NCBI GenBank assembly: GCA_003641405.1
Contig: QNAF01000074.1
Location: forward strand, 1-10,068
DNA: 10,068 nucleotides
DNA from: Candidatus Zixiibacteriota bacterium
GTDB lineage: Bacteria > Zixibacteria > MSB-5A5 > GN15 > FEB-12
Reading direction: 5' to 3'
The position numbers were made by a program, and so were the translations under genes. Under the pieces are notes generated by a model. The model searched no databases. It had not been told where the DNA came from and saw only the letters and a program-made list of their open reading frames with translations. This document shows positions 1 through 5,857 of the stretch, piece by piece; position 1 is the stretch's first letter, and each line of letters opens with the position of its first letter.

Positions 1-1
1 C

Positions 2-130
2 CTTGATGAGCATGGCACGAACATGGTGAAGCAGGTAATTGATGAGCAGCGAAAAAAAGCGGTAGTCGTCCTGGCTACGAACTCTGAGGAGGAGTCGAAT
101 CTTGCCGATCAACTCTGCAGGCTTGGTTAG
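2..130 (+). CDS. ccmA: CcmA, haem-exporter ABC ATPase (C-terminal fragment)
   Basis: Only the last 42 codons are present; the gene begins before the window. The peptide opens with the D-loop (LDEHG), and after a short helix comes a beta strand and H-loop region (AVVVLATNSEEE), ending NLADQLCRLG. This order is that of the end of an ABC ATPase domain. Identification as CcmA rests on the short C-terminus and on the overlapping downstream ccmB. CcmA is the cytoplasmic ATPase of the CcmABCD machine, where ATP hydrolysis releases haem-loaded CcmE. The residue after 'AT' is Asn, where the H-loop His is usually found in ABC ATPases. The stop lies 29 bases inside ccmB, so the two are probably translationally coupled. 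Confidence 0.75.
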   Translation, partial: LDEHGTNMVKQVIDEQRKKAVVVLATNSEEESNLADQLCRLG

Positions 131-785
131 CAGGGCGTACGCTGTTTTCTCCAAGGACTTGCGTCTGGAGATGCGAACGCGGTACGCTATCAATACGGTT
201 CTTCTGTTCAGTATTACAACATTGGCAGTTGTGTCATTTTCGTTGGGACAAAGCAGCCTGCCGACTAACCTGCTGGCGTCGTTATTCTGGATTGTGATGT
301 TCTTTTCAGCGGTTGCTGCTCTCGCCCAGGTATTCGTACGGGAGGAAGAATCTCAGACTGCTCTCGCATTACGACTTACTGCGGATCCCACGGCTGTGTA
401 TCTGGGCAAGCTGTTTTTCAACCTGAGTCTCCTGGCATTGCTGGCGATCATTGTCACGCCGCTGTTTTTCATTCTCACAGATGCCCCTACCGGCAGTATT
501 GGACTATTCATCCTGGTACTCGCGCTTGGCGTGACAGGACTGTGCAGCGCCACAACACTGGTAGCAGCAATCATATCAAAGGCGACAGCAAAGAGTGCGC
601 TATTCGCTGTTCTCTGCTTTCCGCTTCTCATTCTGCCGTTAATCCTGCTTGTTACTGCGAGTGACCTTGCTTTGTCATCGGCTCTGATAATAGATGTACT
701 CGGCCCTTTGCAGGCACTTATTGCATACAGTGTTGTTATGACTACAGCGTCTCTTATGTTGTTTAAGTTCGTATGGCAGGCATAG
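102..785 (+). CDS. ccmB: CcmB, haem-exporter ABC permease
   Basis: This 227-residue integral membrane protein matches the usual CcmB length (about 220). The N-terminal signature KDLRLEMRTRYAINTVLLF, then VVSFSLG, is typical of CcmB. Six hydrophobic segments are visible at about residues 30-49, 57-78, 103-124, 132-156, 166-185 and 203-224. The family is the permease subunit working with CcmA in the inner membrane during cytochrome c maturation (System I). The start is TTG at 102: a GAGGAGGA ribosome binding site lies about 8 bases upstream, inside the end of ccmA, and no better in-frame start precedes the conserved KDL motif. Overlap with ccmA and a 43-base gap to ccmE indicate one operon. Confidence 0.92.
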   Translation: MPINSAGLVSRAYAVFSKDLRLEMRTRYAINTVLLFSITTLAVVSFSLGQSSLPTNLLASLFWIVMFFSAVAALAQVFVREEESQTALALRLTADPTAVYLGKLFFNLSLLALLAIIVTPLFFILTDAPTGSIGLFILVLALGVTGLCSATTLVAAIISKATAKSALFAVLCFPLLILPLILLVTASDLALSSALIIDVLGPLQALIAYSVVMTTASLMLFKFVWQA

Positions 786-828
786 AGCAAATAGGCACTC
801 TTGTACAAAGAACGGAGGTTTTTGCAGA

Positions 829-1266
829 GTGAGAGCCAATTACATCATCGGTAGCGTCATTATTGTGGCGTTTCTTATTTGGGGCGGCACCTCATTCCTT
901 GAGTCCACTGTCCAATACGTTCCAATATCAAAAGCCTCCGTCAGCACTCGCACGGTACAAGTAATTGGAGCAGTTGATTTCGAGACCGTGCAGTATGACA
1001 GGGAGAACCTTCGGCTGGAATTCGTAATCACAAACCCGGAAGCCACCGACGATCAACAAACAGATAAGTTGTCAGTTCTCTATCACGGCACAGTACCGGG
1101 AAATTTCGAGCAAGCGACATCGGTTGTCCTCAAGGGTATGCCGAACGAGGACGGTGTTTTTGAGGCCACCCAGATGCTGGTGAAGTGTCCATCGAAATAC
1201 CAGGGTGAAGGGGGCGAGATTCAGGACATGAACAAGCACCAGGGACCGACCACCGACAGCCTGTGA
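829..1266 (+). CDS. ccmE: CcmE, periplasmic haem chaperone, CxxxY variant
   Basis: The 145-residue protein has one N-terminal membrane anchor (about 6-22) followed by a small beta-barrel domain. Family features are the VQVIGAVDF strand, LEFVITNPE, LSVLYHGTVPGNF, and GVFEATQMLVKCPSKY. CcmE holds haem covalently in the periplasm and passes it to the CcmF ligase. In most bacteria the attachment residue is the His of HxxxY. Here it is Cys120-Pro-Ser-Lys-Tyr124, the CxxxY form known from Desulfovibrio and archaeal CcmE. A short polar tail of about 20 residues follows. The GTG start has a GGAGG site 10 bases upstream. It follows ccmB directly, with no ccmC between them and no ccmF after it. Confidence 0.88.
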   Translation: MRANYIIGSVIIVAFLIWGGTSFLESTVQYVPISKASVSTRTVQVIGAVDFETVQYDRENLRLEFVITNPEATDDQQTDKLSVLYHGTVPGNFEQATSVVLKGMPNEDGVFEATQMLVKCPSKYQGEGGEIQDMNKHQGPTTDSL

Positions 1267-1273
1267 GGTCTGT

Positions 1274-1291
1274 TCTTCGACTTGTCGAAGA
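1274..1291 (+). terminator. Perfect hairpin after ccmE, possible terminator or mRNA end
   Basis: Eight bases after the ccmE stop, TCTTCGA and TCGAAGA form a perfect 7-bp stem around a CTTG loop. No T-tract follows, so this is not a canonical intrinsic terminator. It could be a 3'-end stabiliser or the site of operon decay. Its position at the end of the ccm genes is the main reason to list it. Confidence 0.35.
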
Positions 1292-1394
1292 GCCGTACAC
1301 AAAGGGTTAAACATGTATTGTCAAGGGACGTCTAAAGAGTAGAGAGAAAGGCTTGGCGTGTGTGTGCCTGGCCTAATCAATGGGAGGTCTGAGT

Positions 1395-2039
1395 ATGATA
1401 GAAGTAACAAATGAACCAGGGGACAGTCGCCGGTCCCGCCAGGCAGGTCGGGTTCCGAACAATGTCCATTTGAGTGAGAAACCCGATAACAAGGGCGGTG
1501 CAAGATACGTTGTCGGGTTCATCGTTTTGGGATTAGTTGTGTCCGTAATCTGCGTCGCATTACTTACCGCTTGTTCGACACCGGCTGGTATCGCCAAGAG
1601 AGAAGCACGACGGCACAGGACGGAGTTGGAAAAGAGTAAATTCGCCAGCCCGTTTCAGAAAAGCCTGTTCCAGAAATTCGGTGAGGATCGCTCACGAGAG
1701 AAGGTAATGTATGAAGCGCAACTCTACCTGTTGGAGTTCATTGCTGAGCGTAGTGGTAGCAACTCCACTGAGCGGCGATCTCTTGACAGCTTATTGGCGT
1801 TAGATATCCAATACGACTCGGTGGCCATAGACAACCTCTTCGATCAGGGGCTGAGCAGTCTTGATCCGACATTCGGCATTGAGGTAGATTCATTCAATAT
1901 CAAACACCAGATCGCAAAGCGAGTGGACTGGATACTCGAATGGGGGGGCTATGCCCCTTCCAGTGATCCTCCTTTCGATGAACTTGGCAGACGTGTAGTA
2001 CAGGGCGGCATACCTGAGGTGTGGGAGTGGCACCACTGA
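1395..2039 (+). CDS. Secreted lipoprotein, N-terminal part of a frameshifted gene
   Basis: The 214-residue product is not recognised with certainty. ATG 1395 is preferred over ATG 1380 because GGAGG at 1383-1387 sits 7 bases before it. An unusually long polar stretch of about 35 residues precedes a hydrophobic segment (VVGFIVLGLVVSVICVALL) ending in the lipobox LTAC, so Cys60 is a likely lipidation site. A charged helical region follows (EARRHRTELEKSK; FGEDRSREKVMYEAQLYLLEF). The last 40 residues (VDWILEWGGY ... GIPEVWEWHH) stop abruptly at a TGA. The +1 frame continues smoothly with GEGWILVEHHSNYGF, so this is probably the first part of one protein of about 585 residues. The EVWEW ending recalls the GWxTD family, where an 'E-[IV]-W' strand precedes an aromatic 'FRF' strand, but the GWxTD motif itself is absent. 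Confidence 0.6.
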   Translation: MIEVTNEPGDSRRSRQAGRVPNNVHLSEKPDNKGGARYVVGFIVLGLVVSVICVALLTACSTPAGIAKREARRHRTELEKSKFASPFQKSLFQKFGEDRSREKVMYEAQLYLLEFIAERSGSNSTERRSLDSLLALDIQYDSVAIDNLFDQGLSSLDPTFGIEVDSFNIKHQIAKRVDWILEWGGYAPSSDPPFDELGRRVVQGGIPEVWEWHH

Positions 2040-2172
2040 CCTTGGAGAAGGTTGGATACTGGTTGAACATCACAGTAATTATGGTTTTCGTCTTTACCTG
2101 CAGCACAAGGGCTTTGGTTTTCAGGAAAAACCCTTTTGTCTGTCTCCCACCTCCACAGTCCCGCGCGGAGAA

Positions 2173-3156
2173 TTGGACAGTGAACATGATATGCTAAAGG
2201 AACGGATTGAGCATCACCGTGATATCGTGACCGAAGTTTCATACCCCGAACTGGAGATGATGCTCGACGTCTTTCACCTACCTTGTACTTGGGGGCCACA
2301 CCCCTGGAAAGGAGTGAACACGGATGATCCCTGGTCGTACAGACGCGCCGGCATCGACCTCCGAGCCAACCTGAAAGAACTGGAGTCTATCACCGCACCT
2401 GATTCTCTGATAGTCAACATCTCAGTGGTCTATGAAATATCTCGTATCGGAAGCCGGGAAGTAGTCGCTGCCGGGGATTTCAGGATTAATCAGGTTCTTA
2501 CAGGGGTCAGCCGGAAGGACGGCCTATACGTGCGAATGTTCACGGAACCGTTCCACGTGGAAAGCCCTGAGAATGAAGGCAAATACAAACTCTCTCTTGA
2601 AATTGCTAACGGCGACAAAAAGAGGATTGAGAACCATATTCTTGATGTCAGGCGTGGCGTCTACAACATCATGCTCGTATCCAAGCGCGATACGGACCCG
2701 TACTCAGGTATTCCGGAGTTCAAGAGACGTAACCCCAATGGTGATATCATAGTTCATAGGGGTGACGAGTACCACTACTTCATGCCGGTGACAGATATTT
2801 ACCCACGAGGTGATGGGTACTACGGAGAAGGAGACGTTCTGTTTGTGAAACAACATCCCACCGGTGGGGGCAGGACATATGTGAGTGATCTCATCCAGTT
2901 GGGCAGGGAAGGTTCACCTGTACCGGAAGGTGAACACCGGAATTTCAACACCTTGCGACAAGCATACTCCGATCTGTCTCTTGGGCAAGTATTTGTGGAG
3001 TATCAAAAGCCGAATAGGTACTTCGTTGGTAGCGTCCGAATCCCCGATGACACACCTTCAGGACATTTCTCGATAATCATTCCGGTACTCAGCGACGGAC
3101 CGAATGGAATTGAAGTGATAACGGAAGGGTACTTGGATGTGATGGTCGTTCATTAG
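2173..3156 (+). CDS. C-terminal part of the same frameshifted secreted protein
   Basis: As an independent gene it would start at TTG 2173 (327 residues), but no convincing ribosome binding site precedes that codon and there is no signal peptide. The frame is open back to 1999 (TAG at 1996-1998). The upstream codons encode plausible protein (GEGWILVEHH, then YGFRLYLQHKGFGF) that continues the end of the preceding reading frame. The rest is beta-rich and polar. It has two likely immunoglobulin-like or beta-sandwich segments: about residues 75-165 (SLIVNISVVYEI ... YKLSLEIANG) and 215-325 (YHYFMPVTDIYPRGDGYYG ... GHFSIIIPVLSDG ... GYLDVMVVH). GWxTD proteins also end in such a beta-rich region, so a divergent member is possible but unproven. 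The function is unknown; the location is presumably periplasmic or outer membrane through the upstream lipobox. Confidence 0.55.
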   Translation: MDSEHDMLKERIEHHRDIVTEVSYPELEMMLDVFHLPCTWGPHPWKGVNTDDPWSYRRAGIDLRANLKELESITAPDSLIVNISVVYEISRIGSREVVAAGDFRINQVLTGVSRKDGLYVRMFTEPFHVESPENEGKYKLSLEIANGDKKRIENHILDVRRGVYNIMLVSKRDTDPYSGIPEFKRRNPNGDIIVHRGDEYHYFMPVTDIYPRGDGYYGEGDVLFVKQHPTGGGRTYVSDLIQLGREGSPVPEGEHRNFNTLRQAYSDLSLGQVFVEYQKPNRYFVGSVRIPDDTPSGHFSIIIPVLSDGPNGIEVITEGYLDVMVVH

Positions 3157-3244
3157 ACAGAAGGACGGATTCGCCCGACTGCCAGGCAAACCTATGTCAT
3201 GGTACGAACAAAGACACCTGACGCCACCGCGACAAAATCCCTAC

Positions 3245-3286
3245 TTGACAAACCTGCTACCAACATAGCATTCTATTATATACAAT
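3245..3286 (+). promoter_or_regulatory. Candidate promoter for the B12-riboswitch operon
   Basis: A perfect TTGACA at 3245-3250 lies upstream of an AT-rich stretch (TATTATATACAAT, 3274-3286) ending just where the riboswitch helix P1 begins. The distance from TTGACA to TATTAT is 23 bases, longer than ideal, so the exact -10 element cannot be fixed. Position and composition make this the likely promoter region. The preceding bases 3157-3244 show no gene or obvious element. Confidence 0.4.
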
Positions 3287-3451
3287 GTTCCGGTGCCGTT
3301 CATGATGAACGGGTAATAGGGAAGACGGTGTGAGTCCGTCGCAGCCCCGCTACTGTATCGGCTACTCTCGCGGCTTTGAGCCACCAGTTATTATCACTGG
3401 GAAGGCGCCGCTGAGGGGTTTGATGCCGCAAGCCAGGAAACCTGCCGGGAT
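3287..3451 (+). ncRNA. Cobalamin (B12) riboswitch aptamer
   Basis: All the hallmarks of the cobalamin riboswitch are present in order. The closing helix P1 pairs TTCCGG (3288-3293) with CCGGGA (3445-3450). Inside it are GGTGCC, then AATAGGGAA (3315-3323), then a hairpin GACGG/CCGTC. The core GCAGCCCCGCTACTGTA follows, then a CCACCAGT...ACTGGGAAGG arm. The diagnostic B12 box is AAGCCAGGAAACCTGCC (3430-3446). Adenosyl- or another cobalamin binding to this RNA represses downstream B12 uptake or synthesis genes. Here it sits 76 bases before a TonB-dependent receptor gene, which assigns that gene and probably the following one to corrinoid uptake. The call is made from recognisable conserved blocks, not from a covariance-model search. 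Confidence 0.96.
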
Positions 3452-3462
3452 TAAATCGCAAG

Positions 3463-3500
3463 CTTGGCCGTCAGCGCGGGCTGACCGGTAAGGGTTTTTT
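3463..3500 (+). terminator. Riboswitch expression platform: intrinsic terminator
   Basis: Directly after the aptamer, CTTGGCCGTCAG (3463-3474) and CTGACCGGTAAG (3481-3492) form a 12-position stem. It has one G-U pair and two mismatches, and its loop is CGCGGG. Two G residues and a run of six T (3495-3500) follow. This has the form of a Rho-independent terminator placed before the coding region, consistent with transcriptional attenuation when B12 is bound. A competing pairing is possible between CAAGC in the B12-box arm (3429-3433) and GCTTG at 3462-3466, which would open the terminator stem. Confidence 0.65.
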
Positions 3501-3527
3501 CGCGCCCGGCGGCTGTTCGTAACCGTC

Positions 3528-5810
3528 ATGAGGCGTTTTTTTACATTCGGTAGTTGCTATCGCACGATAGCCGCTATTTCTGTTCTCATGCTGTTCGTAC
3601 CGGAGCAGTCAGCGGGTCAATCGAACACGAGCCTTAGCGGTGTAGTATGCGACGAACTCACCGGCAAAGCGATAGTAGCTGCGACTGTGTTTCTATCCGG
3701 AACAGCATACTCAGCCACAACGGATGGGGACGGCCGCTTTTATTTTGAGCACATCCCGGAAGGTTGGTACCGCGCTACTATAAGCTCCACCGGCTATGAC
3801 ACCACGGTAACATCAGTGTTCCAGATATCTTCCGAAGTTTGGAGTTTCCACAAACTGCCCCTCACACCGCAACCGAAGGTAGTTCCCGGAATTGTGGTGC
3901 GGGGAGTTATTACCCCCGCTCGAATCGGTTCAGTCGAAGTAATTGAACGCGAACTAATTGATACCCGTCAACCTGCCGACCTATCTGAACTCCTCGCCAC
4001 CGTTCCGGGAGTCAACGTGCAGGAAGACGGAACCTCGGCGAAAGTGTCAATCAGAGGTTCTGCCTCCCGTCACGTGCTGATTCTGGTCGATGGCCAGTCG
4101 ATCAATTCTTCAGCTACGGGCGAGGTTGACCTAAGAAGCATTCCCATTGAGATGGTGAACCGCGTGGAGATCCACCGAGGCGGAGCTTCCGCTGAGTTTG
4201 GACCGGGCGCCTCTGGTGGCGCTATCAATATCATCACCGTTCTCGATAACCCCGGACTGAAAAGACAGCTCAGTCTGGAACGCTCCACCGGCAGTTGGGG
4301 AACCGGAATCAGTACTCTCTCAGCAGTCAGCCCGCTGGCGGTTAGGAAGCTAAGTACCAGTATCAATTTCAGCCGGCGGACTTCGACAGGCGACTTCCCT
4401 TTCCGCTACTCGGCGGAACCGTCACCTGTGATCTATGAAGGCACCCGCATTAACAACGTCGTCACCACAACCAATCTTCATATGGCAGCGAATTATCACC
4501 CACGTACCGATTCCGATATCCGGCTCTCTCTGCAGAACTATAACTCACATCGCGGGTTGCCCGGTAAGGCGCGCAGTCAGAATGAGTACGCAGAAGCCGA
4601 TGACGACCGCTTGCTGATCAATTCAACATGGAAGCAGACGTTTTCATTGCGGCTGCAAACGGAAATGCGCGCAGGTTACTCCAGGTACAAACAGCACTTT
4701 GTAGATACAAAGTCATCTGCAAATCAGGTCCACTCAGAATATGTGAACGACATCTTTTCACTTGGGATGGACTGCCGCTGGTTGCCGTTTGAGGGGCAGA
4801 CAGTGAAGATCAGAACGGACTTGCGAGACGAACGACTTGATCACGAAAACATACTGAAACCATCTACCGGAATGGGGCACACCGGCCGCAAGGATGCGGG
4901 TTTCTCAGCCACGAGCATTCAGCATGTAGACTTGCCGGATTGGGCAGGATTTGAGTGCCTCACGCTGGAATCAGCCCTGCGGTGGGACAGAGTTTCGACA
5001 CACAGAAACCCGGTCTCCGCTACAGACACCAGCAGTAAGCAAATCATCAAGTTCCTCTCCCCCAAATTCGGTGCCAGCCTGACCGTTGGTGAAAACCTGT
5101 CACTTATGATCCGCGGAAGCTATGGCAAGTCGATGACCCTGCCAACGCTGAACGCGCTTTTCTGGAAAGCCGACGCCCGTTCGGTTGGTAATCCGGATCT
5201 AAAACCGGAGAAAACAGAACACTCAGAAGCCACTGTTGAGACATCAGGGGATTTTGGTCACGTCGTTTTGAGCGGCAGCGTGACCTATTTCCACACGTGC
5301 TACTCTGATATGGTCAAATGGTATCCGGATTTCCGGGGTGTCTGGAAACCGTCCAACCTTGCGCATGCTCAAGTAACAGGACACGAAGACATCATCACGG
5401 CTGACCTGTTTGACGGGCTTCTCAATATCACTTATCAAAACACGATTACGACCGCTCTTAATCGTGTGCCCGGACACAACACTTACGGGAATCAACTGAC
5501 ATTCACCCCGTATTACCGGACGGACCTGCGATTCGAAATTCATATTCCCTGGGCTTTGGCATCGTACGCTATCCACCGGGTAGACCGCCGCTACGCCAAG
5601 GAAAACAACCAAAAGTGGTATCCGGCGTACAGGCTTGATGATCTGCACCTGGGGGCGTGGTTTGAATGGAACAAGTGGCGTATCAGGGCTGACTACAAGG
5701 TACACAACCTGCGCGACGAAGATTACACGTTGATAACACACTACCCTATGCCGCCGCGCGGATGGCAGTTTGGTGTTACGCTGGTATACGACACTGAGAC
5801 AGGACACTAA
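3528..5810 (+). CDS. btuB: TonB-dependent outer-membrane corrinoid receptor (BtuB-like)
   Basis: The 760-residue protein starts with a signal peptide (about 1-30). Residues 34-112 form a carboxypeptidase-regulatory-like beta-sandwich (LSGVVCDELTGKAI ... GDGRFYFEHIPEGWYRATIS). A TonB-box-like segment PGIVVRG (120-126) comes next. The plug domain covers about 138-238 (DLSELLATVPGVNVQ; VSIRGSASRHVLILVDGQ; VEIHRGGASAEFGPGASGGAINIIT), and a 22-strand-type barrel fills 240-760. The barrel contains the receptor signature NPDLKPEKTEHSEATVE and ends in GWQFGVTLVY plus a short DTETGH tail. Such receptors import scarce ligands using TonB energy. The substrate assignment to cobalamin rests on the riboswitch immediately upstream, not on barrel residues. 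No strong ribosome binding site precedes ATG 3528 (nearest GGCGG, 14 bases away), but the signal peptide begins exactly there. Confidence 0.88.
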   Translation: MRRFFTFGSCYRTIAAISVLMLFVPEQSAGQSNTSLSGVVCDELTGKAIVAATVFLSGTAYSATTDGDGRFYFEHIPEGWYRATISSTGYDTTVTSVFQISSEVWSFHKLPLTPQPKVVPGIVVRGVITPARIGSVEVIERELIDTRQPADLSELLATVPGVNVQEDGTSAKVSIRGSASRHVLILVDGQSINSSATGEVDLRSIPIEMVNRVEIHRGGASAEFGPGASGGAINIITVLDNPGLKRQLSLERSTGSWGTGISTLSAVSPLAVRKLSTSINFSRRTSTGDFPFRYSAEPSPVIYEGTRINNVVTTTNLHMAANYHPRTDSDIRLSLQNYNSHRGLPGKARSQNEYAEADDDRLLINSTWKQTFSLRLQTEMRAGYSRYKQHFVDTKSSANQVHSEYVNDIFSLGMDCRWLPFEGQTVKIRTDLRDERLDHENILKPSTGMGHTGRKDAGFSATSIQHVDLPDWAGFECLTLESALRWDRVSTHRNPVSATDTSSKQIIKFLSPKFGASLTVGENLSLMIRGSYGKSMTLPTLNALFWKADARSVGNPDLKPEKTEHSEATVETSGDFGHVVLSGSVTYFHTCYSDMVKWYPDFRGVWKPSNLAHAQVTGHEDIITADLFDGLLNITYQNTITTALNRVPGHNTYGNQLTFTPYYRTDLRFEIHIPWALASYAIHRVDRRYAKENNQKWYPAYRLDDLHLGAWFEWNKWRIRADYKVHNLRDEDYTLITHYPMPPRGWQFGVTLVYDTETGH

Positions 5811-5857
5811 TCGAACAAACAAGTTCAAAGATTGCTAACTTACAGGAGATATGTGAC

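Noticed and set aside
353..808. Minus-strand open frame of 151 codons opposite ccmB
   Set aside because: It lies opposite a clear six-segment CcmB permease and has a composition typical of an antisense shadow.
1942..1948. Run of seven G within the frameshifted lipoprotein gene as the site of the indel
   Set aside because: The downstream frame has a TAG at 1996-1998, so a shift at this G-run would stop there. The reading frame after the run (PEVWEW) also looks like genuine protein. The shift must lie after 1998.
2037..2040. Programmed +1 frameshift of the prfB type (TGA followed by C)
   Set aside because: The preceding codon is CAC, not the slippery CTT, and no Shine-Dalgarno-like sequence sits at the right distance. 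It is mentioned as a possibility but not called.
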